Assembly: GCF_020884795.1 (NCBI RefSeq)
Contig: NZ_BBZF01000013.1
Span: 192,485 to 256,484, forward strand
Length of the DNA: 64,000 nucleotides
Direction: 5' to 3'
From: Micromonospora okii
GTDB taxonomy: Bacteria > Actinomycetota > Actinomycetes > Mycobacteriales > Micromonosporaceae
Made by a program: the position numbers and the translations under genes. The notes beneath the pieces are model-generated. The model was not told the DNA's origin, did not search any database, and saw only the letters and a program-made list of their open reading frames with translations. Shown here one piece after another: positions 40,501 to 48,638 of this stretch; within the stretch, counting starts at the first letter, position 1, and every line of letters begins with the position of its first letter.

Positions 40501-43341
40501 ACCGTTGTCCAGCAGTGCGGTGATCCGGGCGCTGTCGCTGTCCGAGGGGGAGTGCCGGGCGATTCGCTCGCGTAGCTCCTCGCGGTGCTGCTCGAGACTC
40601 GACCGGGCCTCTTCGAGCACCCCGTCGAGCCGCTCCCGGGTCAGGTCGAACCGGTCGACGTACGTCTCGTGCAGCTCCTCCAGTTTCTCCTCGATCCGGT
40701 GCGCGGGCTCGTCCCGCCCCACCGAACGGAGTTTGGCGATGGCGGCCTCGACCTTGGCGACCTTCTTGCCGTGCTGCTGCGTGAGGTCGCGCCTGGCCTG
40801 CTGGCACTCGTCCCGGAGCAGGTTGGTCTGCTCCGATTCCGGCGCGCCCTCCAGCAGTCGGAGGGCCATCGCGACGTTCCCCCGACCGAGATGCCCGCGC
40901 ACCGCCTCGGCGACGGTCCGTCCTTCGAGCACGCCCTGCAACTGGGCCAGCGTCAGCCGCTCGTCCGGGCGGCCCCTCTCGTCCCGGTCCACCTCGAACA
41001 CGAACCGGGCGGCGTGCTGTTCGAATGCCTCGACCGTGTGCACGCCGACCGGCGCCGGCTCCTCGGCGAGCCAGCAGGCCAACTGGTGCAGCGCGGCGGT
41101 GCCGACCGTGCGGATCGCGGCCGGCTGCTGGTACTGGCCCGCGGCGCGCCGCAGCGCGTCGATCTGGGTGATGTCCGCCGTCTGCACGGTCTGCCGGATC
41201 GCCGCGTACAGCCCCAGGGTCTGGTCGATGAACCCGCGGACCTCGTCGATCGACTCCTCCAGGCGGGTCCGCGCGTTCGCCACGATCTCGCTGCGGAGCT
41301 GGGCGCTGGTGCTCACCCGGGAGTCGGCCTTGTCGATCAGCGTGCGCAGCTTCGACCGGTCCTGGAGCTGGGCGGCGAGCCGCTGGAGTTCCCTGACCCG
41401 CGCGTCCGGACTGCCGCTCACCGGGGGGCCGGCGGTCACGAGCTGCTGGATGTGGGTGAGGGCGGAACCGAGCTCGTTGCCGTCCTTCACCAGGTAGTGG
41501 AGGATGCGCGACGCCCGGGGGAGCTTGATGTTGCGGAGCAGCAGCGTCCGCCGCAACTGTTCCGCCGCCTCGGCGAGGCCGTCCCACTGCTCGAGCAGCG
41601 GAAAGCTGGCGTCCTCACCCGCCGGCCGGATCTGCGCGCGGTGCACCGCCTGCACCGCTGCCGCCACCAGGCCGTGCCAGGGAGCAGACTCGATGCTGGC
41701 CCGATCCACCAGTTGCTGAAGCCCCAGCGGGGAGTAGCCGGTGGTCAGCCCGAAACGCAGGCATGCCGCGAGCAGCACGCGGGCCTCGTCGGCGCTCACG
41801 GAGCCCAGGTCTTCCTCGTCCGGGGCGAAGGCCGCCTGCTTTGCCGCCAGGTCGGCGGGATCGCAGCTCATCGCGGCCGCGAAGAAGCGCATCGCCTGTC
41901 GCCGCACCTTCGACTCGCCCGCCGCCCTGGTAAGCAGCCAGGCCAGGCCGTACTCCCCGTCGAGGAGCAGCGAGACGACCCGCGGCGGCTCGCCCTCGCT
42001 CCAGGGCGACGCCGTCGCACCGACCTTCACGGGTTCGGGCGCGAGCGGTGCGGGCCCCTCCACGACGGCCTCGGCCGGCTCCGGCACCTCCACCACGACC
42101 GGCGTCTGCTCCGGCACGACCACCACGACCGGCGTCCGCTCCGGCACCTCGACCACGGCTTCGGCCGGCTCCCACGCCACGGCCGTGACTTCGGCCGGCT
42201 CCGGCACCTCGACCGCGACTTCGGCCGACTGCGTCGGCGGCTCCGTCGCGCCTTCGACCCCGGGCTGCCCGGTGCCCTCGCCGTCGGTCTGCCCCGGGGC
42301 AGGCTGTCGGTCACGTCCGGCGGGGAGCGTCGGAGTCGACGGCCGCTCGGAATCGGCCCCAACGACCGGGGCGGCCGAAGCACCGCCCGGCACGTGCCCA
42401 GGCACGGCGGCCGCGCTGCCGTCTCCGGGCACCGGAGTCTCGGTGCCCTCCGGCTTCGGCAGGATCTTCTCGGCCTGGTCGTGGAGGCCGAGCTCGCGTA
42501 ACCGGGCTGCGGCCTCCGCGAGGATGCGCCGGCCCTCCTCCCGCCTACGGCGCTCCTCCTCGGCCCGGCGCGCGCGGTCCTCCTCCTCACGGATCGCCCT
42601 CTGCCGGTCCTCCAGCGCCGCTGCCGCATCAGCCAACGACGCCGGTTCCGTCCCGAGCAGTTCGCCGACGACCGTGACGATCTCGTCGGCGCGCTCGAAC
42701 CAGCTCGTGAGGTCGGCGAGCGAGTCCGCCGACGGTCGCACGGAATCGATGTTGTCCGCCTCGGCTCGCAGAGCCTCGGCAACCTCGATCCCCTCGGTGC
42801 GGATCTCGGCCACCCTCGCCACGAGGTCGTGGAGGCCCCCGTCGAGACCGGACGACGTGGGATCGCACTCAGGAAGCCTGGAATCAGCTCCGACGGGATC
42901 GGCGGCGACGCCGATCTCGTCGGTCAGGCGTGCCACAACGCCGTCCCAACGGTCCTCGATGAAGGTGTCGCCCGGCGAACTCTGATCGGCCATCGCAGCC
43001 AGGAAGAGCAGGGTGGCCGCATACGGTTCATGTCGACGGAGATGGTCGACCAGCGCATTCAGATCTTCTTCGGAGCCCACCTGATTTATCCGCAGATGTT
43101 TCGGGCACCGACCTTCGACGTCCGCAAGGAGCGGAAGCAGCCACGACCTCAGGCGTTTGCCATCGGCCGCCATCGCCGCCGAGCGGAGTGACCGCAGCGC
43201 ACGCGGCCTTCCCAGCCTCAGGTCCGTGACCTGGACCCGTGCCACCGGCGCGACGGCCGAAGCGAGGGACGGGCTGGCGACGAGAACATCACGAAGATCA
43301 CGGTCGCTCAGGGTGGTGAAGGCTGTTTTCAAGCGTGGCAC
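37600..43341 (-). CDS. Giant STAND/AAA-like ATPase, 1913 aa
   Basis: A 1913-residue protein from a GTG with GAAGGAAA 6 nt upstream. Residues ~240-285 form a charged coiled coil (EEEDRARRAEEERRRREEGR...). Residues ~370-430 are a Val/Pro/Glu linker with ~10-residue repeats. Helical repeat-rich regions run ~450-1170. The ATPase begins ~1210 (INPYTPFAGGDVP...VFVGRDRERAEL), with Walker A GGRQLGKS (K1233) and Walker B LLLLLDEAD (D1325/E1326), then sensor segment FAGLHQVQRF and a winged helix. The ~350-residue tail looks like a second, inactive AAA-like module with a GWPALVE lid motif. A large sensor/switch NTPase is the best reading; no exact family recognised. Confidence 0.8.
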   Translation of the reverse strand: MPRLKTAFTTLSDRDLRDVLVASPSLASAVAPVARVQVTDLRLGRPRALRSLRSAAMAADGKRLRSWLLPLLADVEGRCPKHLRINQVGSEEDLNALVDHLRRHEPYAATLLFLAAMADQSSPGDTFIEDRWDGVVARLTDEIGVAADPVGADSRLPECDPTSSGLDGGLHDLVARVAEIRTEGIEVAEALRAEADNIDSVRPSADSLADLTSWFERADEIVTVVGELLGTEPASLADAAAALEDRQRAIREEEDRARRAEEERRRREEGRRILAEAAARLRELGLHDQAEKILPKPEGTETPVPGDGSAAAVPGHVPGGASAAPVVGADSERPSTPTLPAGRDRQPAPGQTDGEGTGQPGVEGATEPPTQSAEVAVEVPEPAEVTAVAWEPAEAVVEVPERTPVVVVVPEQTPVVVEVPEPAEAVVEGPAPLAPEPVKVGATASPWSEGEPPRVVSLLLDGEYGLAWLLTRAAGESKVRRQAMRFFAAAMSCDPADLAAKQAAFAPDEEDLGSVSADEARVLLAACLRFGLTTGYSPLGLQQLVDRASIESAPWHGLVAAAVQAVHRAQIRPAGEDASFPLLEQWDGLAEAAEQLRRTLLLRNIKLPRASRILHYLVKDGNELGSALTHIQQLVTAGPPVSGSPDARVRELQRLAAQLQDRSKLRTLIDKADSRVSTSAQLRSEIVANARTRLEESIDEVRGFIDQTLGLYAAIRQTVQTADITQIDALRRAAGQYQQPAAIRTVGTAALHQLACWLAEEPAPVGVHTVEAFEQHAARFVFEVDRDERGRPDERLTLAQLQGVLEGRTVAEAVRGHLGRGNVAMALRLLEGAPESEQTNLLRDECQQARRDLTQQHGKKVAKVEAAIAKLRSVGRDEPAHRIEEKLEELHETYVDRFDLTRERLDGVLEEARSSLEQHREELRERIARHSPSDSDSARITALLDNGDEVTAEEFLTLLDSGQRLPEDDAEPADDDFTAFFPRVVDWATTAAAEASDPKDDVIAQLRRRLGTGDSMSAIIRDGIASWRTLRQHRVASMQTPHLRRSIADVLRMLGLVPAEGSYLNILSDAPRTRSALFQVRAKPAGPSYVPQFGTQANGRYNVAVMWERATPGRLLGLLPDRLRTGPNIILYFGTLPAQQRLQLRSLSGPGRDTSGMVLLVDEAVIGWLASREEPDFRLTQRITLPFSSINPYTPFAGGDVPDEVFVGRDRERAELESPTGSMFVYGGRQLGKSALLRRVQKLFTEGTGRASTGRRVALYLDLKSEGIGESHEPKELWSLLNRHLKALDVLPSGMAVNAGPQVVSDGIKRWLGKDEANRLLLLLDEADLFLTADSAPKESESGARFQTLQGLKNLMESSGRRFKPVFAGLHQVQRFHDSANTPVAHGGTDILIGPLRAAEVRKLVAEPLRAIGYEFERSELVWRVAAFTNYQASLVQIFCEALVNHLRERSLPSSGGRITITSHDVDAVYTNRDVRNLIGQRFRWTINLDNRYRVIAIVVALLSNDAPASARFNPEDLRVYCEAYWPEAFSGDVLTRKEFIRYLDEMVGLGVLRRTGESYGMRSPNVVAMLGTPSALEHELGEAKGHFELPYEYNPTMSRATMPAASRRSAPRRSPLTDADIADLVGERNHNSGSTSRVLRAGSRYSTAVVTGSPALGVDRVVEALTTGADSRERLEFEHATLPEVPRLLSGTGRERHRFLLVECPPGRRQQFEAEYARALQAVGALRTARAIVVVDATEYLVPAEDPEGAGEVLRLTLRRWSVEGLRAWHDFPFDNPQERGRLHESTSGWPALVENAVLLVSEGRSTEDVLGSLAVPFPDPQRAAAFLSDVGLGEHLDDVNLWAQYCATIDPQTHRIAVEPVTHDDLEAIWNHDARHVVDRMVALDTVEQDATGGGWVLDRLVAAALLRNAG

Positions 43342-43368
43342 GATGCGTTTCCTTCAGGCTCCACTCGG

Positions 43369-43382
43369 CTCACGATCGTGAG
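43369..43382. promoter_or_regulatory. Perfect 14-bp palindrome CTCACGATCGTGAG
   Basis: Lies 28 bp upstream of the giant ATPase GTG. Perfect symmetry at this distance suggests an operator overlapping the promoter or start of transcription. The binding protein is not encoded nearby unless the system regulates itself. Confidence 0.55.
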
Positions 43383-43578
43383 GCAGCCAGGACCAGGACG
43401 TTGGACGCTATCCGAGGCCGATGGCATTCACCAGGGCCGAAAAGACGAAGACCGGTGCACCTCCAGGGAGGAGCAAGGGCCGGTCGTTGCCACCGAGCCC
43501 GCTGACAGCGTTTCTCGGGCGTTCAACGTGATCTCGGTAAGCGGAGCTGCAAAACGGGGGGTCCGCCTAAGCCGACCG

Positions 43579-43610
43579 GGCCGGCGCGGGTGCGACCACC
43601 CGCGCCGGCC
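43579..43610 (-). terminator. Terminator after nrdB
   Basis: A perfect 14-bp stem (GGCCGGCGCGGGTG / CACCCGCGCCGGCC) with a 4-nt loop, 10 bp past the nrdB stop. It separates nrdAB from the downstream ATPase/HEPN pair. Confidence 0.8.
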
Positions 43611-43619
43611 ACCGGCCGG

Positions 43620-44648
43620 TCAGAAGTCGTCGTCGAAGGTGACGCTCCCGGTGACACCCACCTGGTACGCCGACACCCGCCGCTCGAAGAAGTTCGACAA
43701 CTCCTGCACGTCCTGAAGGTCCATGAAGGCGAAGGGGTTCGTCGAGCCGTAGAGCGGCGCGATGCCGAGCTGGGCGAGCCGACGGTCGGCCACGTTCTGC
43801 AGGTACTCCCGCATGTCGGGCAGGGACATCCCGGGGACGCCCTGCCCGAGCAGGTCCTCGGCGAACTGGACCTCGCACTCGACCGCCTCGGCCAGCATCC
43901 GGCGGACCTGCCGGACCAGCTCGTCGTCGAACAGCTCCGGTTCCTCGCGCCGTACGGTGTCGACCACGTCGAAGGCGAAGGCCATGTGCATGGACTCGTC
44001 CCGGAACACCCAATTGGTGCCGGAGGCGAGCCCGTTGAGCAGGCCCCGGGAGCGCAGGAAGTAGACGTAGGCGAAGGCGCCGTAGAAGAACAGTCCCTCG
44101 ATGCACGCGGCGAAGCAGATCAGGTTGAGCAGGAACGCCCGCCGGTCCTCGCGGGTCCGCAGCTCGCGCAGCTCGTGGAGGGAGTCGATCCAGCGGAAGC
44201 AGAACTCCGCCTTGCGCCGGATCGACGGGATGTTCTCGACGGCGGCGAACGCCGCGAACCGCTCGTCCTCGTCGGGCACGTACGTGTCGAGCAGGTTCAG
44301 GTAGAACTGGACGTGCACGGCCTCCTCGAAGAGCTGCCGGGAGAGGTAGAGCCGGCCCTCGGGCGAGTTGACGTGCTGGTAGAGGTTGAGCACCAGGTTG
44401 TTGGCGACGATCGTGTCGCCGGTGGCGAAGAACGCGACCAGCCGGGACACCAGGTGCCGCTCGGCGGGCGAGAGCCGGGCCAGGTCGGCGAGGTCGGAGT
44501 GCAGGTCGACCTCCTCGACGGTCCACGTGTTCTTGATGGCGTCCTTGAAGCGGTCGAAGAAGTGCGGGTAGCGCATCGGCCGCAGCGTCAGGTCCATGCC
44601 GGGGTCGAGCAGCAGGGGCCGGGGTTGGGAAACGGTGGTCACTGGCAT
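43620..44648 (-). CDS. nrdB: Ribonucleotide reductase beta subunit (class I)
   Basis: A 342-residue R2-type ferritin-like protein. Di-iron ligand helices are visible: the region before VVAFFATGDTIVANN, SRQLFEEAVHVQFY (E-E-x-x-H), an ACIEGLFFYGAFAY helix, and GTNWVFRDESMHMAFA (E-x-x-H). The C-terminal SVTFDDDF tail should dock to NrdA. It generates the radical for deoxyribonucleotide synthesis. The ATG 44648 overlaps the end of nrdA by 10 nt; a GTG at 44642 giving a GTGA overlap is the alternative start. Confidence 0.93.
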   Translation of the reverse strand: MPVTTVSQPRPLLLDPGMDLTLRPMRYPHFFDRFKDAIKNTWTVEEVDLHSDLADLARLSPAERHLVSRLVAFFATGDTIVANNLVLNLYQHVNSPEGRLYLSRQLFEEAVHVQFYLNLLDTYVPDEDERFAAFAAVENIPSIRRKAEFCFRWIDSLHELRELRTREDRRAFLLNLICFAACIEGLFFYGAFAYVYFLRSRGLLNGLASGTNWVFRDESMHMAFAFDVVDTVRREEPELFDDELVRQVRRMLAEAVECEVQFAEDLLGQGVPGMSLPDMREYLQNVADRRLAQLGIAPLYGSTNPFAFMDLQDVQELSNFFERRVSAYQVGVTGSVTFDDDF

Positions 44649-47029
44649 GCCTCGCAGCTCTCGGGGTTCTCCAGGGAGCAGGCCAGCGCCTCGGCGTCGC
44701 CGGTCGCGACAAGCGGTGCGACCAGCGGCTCGACGGCGACGGTGGCCTGCTGGATGCGGGTCGCGGGGCGCGACCGCAGGTAGTACGTGGTCTTCAGCCC
44801 GGCCTTCCAGGCGTAGAGGTACATCGACGACAGCTTGCCGATGGTCGGCGCGCTGAGGAACAGGTTCAGCGACTGCGACTGGTCGATGTAGGGGGCGCGG
44901 GCGGCGGCGAGGTCGATCAGCGCCCGCTGCGGCAGCTCCCAGGCAGTGCGGAACAGCTCCCGTACGTCTGCGGGCAGCTCGCCGATGTCCCGCACCGACC
45001 CCTCGGCGCGCTTGATCCGCTCCCGAATCTCCGGCGTCCACAGCCCGCGCGCCTTCAGCTCGGCGACCAGGTACGTGTTGACCTGGAGGAACTCGCCGGA
45101 CATGGTCTCGCGCTTGAACAGGTTGGACACCTGCGGCTCGACGCACTCGTAGCAGCCGGCGATCGAGGCGATCGTCGCGGTCGGGGCGATCGCGACGAGC
45201 AGCGAGTTGCGCAGGCCGTGCGCGGCGATCCGCGACCGCAGCGCGGCCCACCGCTGCGCCTGCCCCGGTTCGACGCCCCACAGGTCCGGGTGCAGCTCGC
45301 CCCGGGCGGCGCGGGTCTCGGCGTACGCGGGATGCGGGCCGAACCGCTCGGCGAGCCCGGCCGAGGTCTCCAGCGCGGTCAGCAGGATCTCCTCCTGCAC
45401 CCGGGTGGAGAGCTCCCGGGCCTGCGCCGAGTCGAATGGCAGGCGCAGGGTGAAGAACGCGTCCTGGAGGCCCATCAGCCCCAGCCCGACGGGCCGCCAG
45501 CGCGGGTTCGACGCCGCCGCCTGCGGGGCCGGGTAGTAGTTGATGTCGATCACCCGGTCGAGGAACACGACGGCCGTGCGGACGGTGGCCCGCAGCCGCT
45601 CCCAGTCGACCCCCTCGGCGGTGACGTGCGCGCCGAGGTTGACCGAGCCCAGGTTGCACACGGCGGTCTCGGTGTCGCTGTTCACCTCCAGGATCTCGGT
45701 GCACAGGTTGGACAGGTGGATCGTGTTCCCCGCGACGCCGGTCTGGTTGGACAGCCGGTTGGCCCGGTCCTTGAACGTCATCCACCCGTTGCCGGTCTGC
45801 GCGAGGGTGCGCATCATCCGCCCGTACAGGTCGCGGGCCTTCACGGTCCGCACGGCCTTCTTCTCCGCCACCCGGTACGCGGCGTCGAACTCCTCGCCGT
45901 AGAGGTCGGGCAGCTCCGGCGCGTCGGACGGGTCGATCAGCGACCAGTCGCCGTCGGCCTCGACCCGGCGCATGAACTCGTCCGGCACCCAGTTGGCCAG
46001 GTTCAGGTTGTGCGTGCGCCGGGACTCCTCGCCGGTGTTGTCCCGCAGCTCCAGGAACTCCTCGACGTCCGGGTGCCACGGCTCCAGGTAGACGCAGGCC
46101 GCGCCCTTGCGCCGGCCGCCCTGGTTCACCGCCGCCACGCCGGCGTCGAGGGTCTTGAGGAACGGCACGATCCCGTTCGACCGCCCGTTCGTGCCCCGGA
46201 TCAGCGCTCCCCTGCCCCGCACCCGCGACCAGGAGATGCCGATGCCGCCGGAGAACTTGGACAGCCGCGCCACCTGGTGGTACCGCTCGTAGATCGAGTC
46301 CAGCTCGTCGCGGGGCGAGTCGACCAGGAAGCACGACGACATCTGCGTGTGCCGGGTGCCGGAGTTGAACAGCGTCGGCGAGCTGGGCAGGTACGCCAGC
46401 GACGACATCAGCCGGTAGAAGTCGACGGCCTCGGCCGGCGTCCCGGACAGCCCGCAGGCCACCCGCAGCAGCCAGTGCTGCGGCGTCTCGACCACGAGCC
46501 GCGACTCGGGGTGGCGCAGCAGGTACCGGTCGGCGACGGTACGCAGGCCGAAGTACTCGAACCGCAGGTCGCCGGCCGGGTCCACGGCGTCGTCCAGCTC
46601 ACCGGCGTGACGGGCCACGAACGCGGCGGTGTCGTCGCCGATCAGGCCCAGCCCGTGGGCGTACCGGATGGACTGGCTGAAGCTCGCCACGCCCTGCCCG
46701 CTCACCTCCCGGTCCAGGTACGCGGCCAGCAGCCGCGCCGCCAGCCTGGAGTACTGCGGCTCCTCGCCGATCAGCTCCGCGGCCGTGGCGATCGACAGCT
46801 TGTCCAGCTCCGCCGTGCTCGCCCCGTCGTACAGGCCGCTGATCGTCTTCGTCGCGACCCGCAGCGGATCGACCTCGTCCAGGCCGGCGACGCACCGCTC
46901 GACCGCCCTGACGATCTTGTTGACGTCCACCGGCTCGGTGTCGCCGTTGCGCTTGCGGACCCGCATCACCTGCCGGCGCTGCTCCGGACCACCGGAGCCG
47001 GGCACGGGCCTCTCCCGCACGACCGTCAT
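44639..47029 (-). CDS. nrdA: Ribonucleotide reductase alpha subunit (class Ia-type NrdA)
   Basis: A 796-residue catalytic subunit. The N-terminal ATP-cone (VRKRNGDTEPVDVNKIVRAVERC) is the allosteric activity site. Then HTQMSSCFLVDSP (first active-site Cys), KFSGGIGISWSRVRGRG, LCTEILEVNSDTETAVCNLGSVNL (N, C, E triad), IAPTATIASIAGCYECVEP, and a C-terminal redox pair in NPESCEACQ. It reduces NDPs to dNDPs. The ATG 47029 has GAGGAGAGG upstream, which can be sequestered in a hairpin. The leader holds an AdoCbl riboswitch and NrdR-like boxes. Confidence 0.95.
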   Translation of the reverse strand: MTVVRERPVPGSGGPEQRRQVMRVRKRNGDTEPVDVNKIVRAVERCVAGLDEVDPLRVATKTISGLYDGASTAELDKLSIATAAELIGEEPQYSRLAARLLAAYLDREVSGQGVASFSQSIRYAHGLGLIGDDTAAFVARHAGELDDAVDPAGDLRFEYFGLRTVADRYLLRHPESRLVVETPQHWLLRVACGLSGTPAEAVDFYRLMSSLAYLPSSPTLFNSGTRHTQMSSCFLVDSPRDELDSIYERYHQVARLSKFSGGIGISWSRVRGRGALIRGTNGRSNGIVPFLKTLDAGVAAVNQGGRRKGAACVYLEPWHPDVEEFLELRDNTGEESRRTHNLNLANWVPDEFMRRVEADGDWSLIDPSDAPELPDLYGEEFDAAYRVAEKKAVRTVKARDLYGRMMRTLAQTGNGWMTFKDRANRLSNQTGVAGNTIHLSNLCTEILEVNSDTETAVCNLGSVNLGAHVTAEGVDWERLRATVRTAVVFLDRVIDINYYPAPQAAASNPRWRPVGLGLMGLQDAFFTLRLPFDSAQARELSTRVQEEILLTALETSAGLAERFGPHPAYAETRAARGELHPDLWGVEPGQAQRWAALRSRIAAHGLRNSLLVAIAPTATIASIAGCYECVEPQVSNLFKRETMSGEFLQVNTYLVAELKARGLWTPEIRERIKRAEGSVRDIGELPADVRELFRTAWELPQRALIDLAAARAPYIDQSQSLNLFLSAPTIGKLSSMYLYAWKAGLKTTYYLRSRPATRIQQATVAVEPLVAPLVATGDAEALACSLENPESCEACQ

Positions 47030-47036
47030 CGACCTC

Positions 47037-47073
47037 TCCTCGCGCTGTCTCCGACAGCCCTCGGACGCGAGGA
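47037..47073 (-). promoter_or_regulatory. Hairpin that can sequester the nrdA Shine-Dalgarno
   Basis: In the mRNA sense, TCCTCGCG pairs with CGCGAGGA (8 bp), and an inner CTGTC/GACAG pair extends the stem. The 3' arm overlaps the GAGGAGAGG ribosome binding site 7 nt before the nrdA ATG. It is likely the expression platform of the upstream riboswitch. Confidence 0.65.
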
Positions 47074-47164
47074 GGACGCCAACGGGCCCGGTGACGGGCG
47101 AGATCCGGCTGCCGGCGTCGGTCGTCCCTCGCGACCTCGGACCGCCGCCCACGGGTGTGGGCGG

Positions 47165-47345
47165 CGCGCTGGCAGGTCTTCGGACTCGTGGGCGCCGTGC
47201 TCGCTCCTACTGGCCGTCGCTTCCCAGGCCCGGGGGCCCAGTGCTCGTTGACGGCGGTCGTTCCCACTAACCGCTGCGGGGCAGTCCCGGACTTCCACCG
47301 GGTTCCCTCTTGCCTCGGCCGCTCCGCGCGGAGCGGCCGAACCAG
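47165..47345 (-). promoter_or_regulatory. Adenosylcobalamin (B12) riboswitch upstream of nrdAB
   Basis: Read on the minus strand, the conserved cobalamin elements appear in order: GAGGCAAGAGGGAACCCGGT, GGAAGTCCGGGACTGCCCCG with GCAGCGG, and at the 3' end AGTCCGAAGACCTGCC (47171-47186), the B12-box ending in CCTGCC. In Streptomyces the equivalent riboswitch shuts off class Ia RNR when AdoCbl is plentiful, so the B12-dependent class II enzyme takes over. About 140 nt separate it from nrdA. Boundaries are approximate. Confidence 0.9.
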
Positions 47346-47353
47346 CTACGCGG

Positions 47354-47400
47354 ACACCATATATGCCGCCGTTGCCGGCAAGTAACACCAGATGTCGTGT
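47354..47400 (-). promoter_or_regulatory. Tandem NrdR-like boxes in nrdAB promoter
   Basis: Box 1 ACACCATATATGCCGC (47354-47369) and box 2 ACACCAGATGTCGTGT (47385-47400) resemble the 16-bp NrdR consensus ACAC-N8-GTGT, the second more fully. Starts are 31 bp apart, i.e. 15 bp between boxes, the spacing reported for NrdR box pairs. Box 1 overlaps a TATAT element that could be the -10. Confidence 0.65.
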
Positions 47401-47478
47401 CCGCGTGTCGGCTTCGTCTCACCGGCCCGGCTCGCCGACCCGACGCATCGACCCGGACCGTCGGCCGTACGGCCGGGC

Positions 47479-48015
47479 TCAGCCCTCGCCCGCAGGGTCG
47501 AAGAGGGAGTCCGGCGGGCCGGCGGCGACCGGCCCGGCGCGATGCTCGGGCGGCGGGAGCTGGCGGGCGGGCCGGCGGGAGTGCAGGCGCGCGCCCGCCT
47601 CGCCGCGCTGCGCGGTGACGGCGAGGGTGACCATCCGTACGGGCTCGGGCGGCGCGACGAAGCCACGCACGCCCCACCGGACCCAGAGCGGCACGCGCCC
47701 CGCGCCCGCCTCGGCGAGGAGCTTCTCGACGGTGCGCCGCCGGTCGGTGTGGTCGACCTCGATCACCACGGGCGGCGCGGCGGGCCGGGCGCAGGCGACG
47801 TCCACCACGGAGTGCCGGCCGGACATCGGCGGCGGCAGCGGCACGACGCTGGCCGCCCGCCGGTAGACCCGCCAGCCCTGTGCCGCGCCCCAGTCGGCGA
47901 CGGTGTCGACGACCAGCGCGGTGACCTGCTCGGTGGTGAGGTCGACGAAGGTCAGCCGGGAGAGCCGGCCGGACAGGGCCGCGGCCAGCCGCGCCCCGTC
48001 GTCTGGTTCGGTCAC
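47479..48015 (-). CDS. Hypothetical protein with possible nuclease-like core
   Basis: A 178-residue protein. Its middle (SVVDVACARPAAPPVVIEVDHTDRRRTVEKLLAEAGAGRVPLWVRWG) recalls the D-x(n)-E-x-D/K arrangement of PD-(D/E)XK-type domains: Asp in VVDV, Glu in VVIEVDH, then a helix with Lys. The C-terminal part is Arg/Pro-rich and probably disordered. The GTG at 48015 is preferred over earlier in-frame codons. It lies 79 bp upstream of the NrdR box region on the same strand. The nuclease idea is tentative. Confidence 0.55.
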   Translation of the reverse strand: MTEPDDGARLAAALSGRLSRLTFVDLTTEQVTALVVDTVADWGAAQGWRVYRRAASVVPLPPPMSGRHSVVDVACARPAAPPVVIEVDHTDRRRTVEKLLAEAGAGRVPLWVRWGVRGFVAPPEPVRMVTLAVTAQRGEAGARLHSRRPARQLPPPEHRAGPVAAGPPDSLFDPAGEG

Positions 48016-48239
48016 GGTGACCGGCTCCTCCCTCCCGTCCGTGGCGCCTGGGCCGTGGCCCGGCGGCGGGCCGGACCGACAGGGCCACCCCACCGCCGCC
48101 GCGCCGCGCGGCACCGGCCACCCAGTCTGCCGGGTCCACGGGTCGGCGCGACCAGGGGTGGCGACAAGCCCGCCACCTGGATCAATCGATAGATGCTAAT
48201 ATCATGCCCGTTCCGGTCCGCCGGTCAGCCAGTGAGGGG

Positions 48240-48638
48240 ATGAGCATGTCGATGCACCGAGGAGTCAGGTACGCCCTCGCCGCGGCGGCGCTGAGCGCCG
48301 CGACCGTGGTCTCGGCCGCCACGCCGGGCGTGGCGGCGACGCGCGCCGACGCGGCGACGAGCCCCTGCCCGTTCTCGGGCACCGTGTGCCTGTTCGACCA
48401 GACCGGCTACAACGGCGCGCGCTTCACCGTGTCCTCGCTGGTGCCGAACGGGACGTGCGTCAGCCTGGTGGACCACGGCTGGGGCGGCGGCAGGGTGCTC
48501 TCGGGGCTCAACACCAACTCCTCCTCCGCCGCGCTCTTCGCCAACGACGACTGCATCGGCGGCCCGTACCAGCTTGCGGGCAAGAGCGGCATTCCCAACT
48601 TCGGCGGGTTCCAGGCGAACAGCATCTGGGTGCCGTAG
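48240..48638 (+). CDS. Secreted peptidase inhibitor I36-type / beta-gamma crystallin-like protein
   Basis: A 132-residue exported protein. Signal peptide at residues 1-~35 (RGVRYALAAAALSAATVVSAATPGVAA). The mature part CPFSGTVCLFDQTGYNGARFTVSSL...CVSLVDHGWGGGRVLSGLNTNSSSAALFANDDCIGG...IPNFGGFQANSIWVP fits the I36 family (SMI-type metalloproteinase inhibitor, crystallin fold). The four Cys could form two disulfides. GAGGGG precedes the ATG. Inhibitory function is family-based. Confidence 0.8.
   Translation: MSMSMHRGVRYALAAAALSAATVVSAATPGVAATRADAATSPCPFSGTVCLFDQTGYNGARFTVSSLVPNGTCVSLVDHGWGGGRVLSGLNTNSSSAALFANDDCIGGPYQLAGKSGIPNFGGFQANSIWVP

Noticed and set aside
36408..43341. BREX, DISARM or Avs assignment for the ATPase/HEPN pair
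   Set aside because: No PglZ, methyltransferase, helicase or recognisable Avs N-terminal nuclease is present, and the effector motif is on a separate protein.
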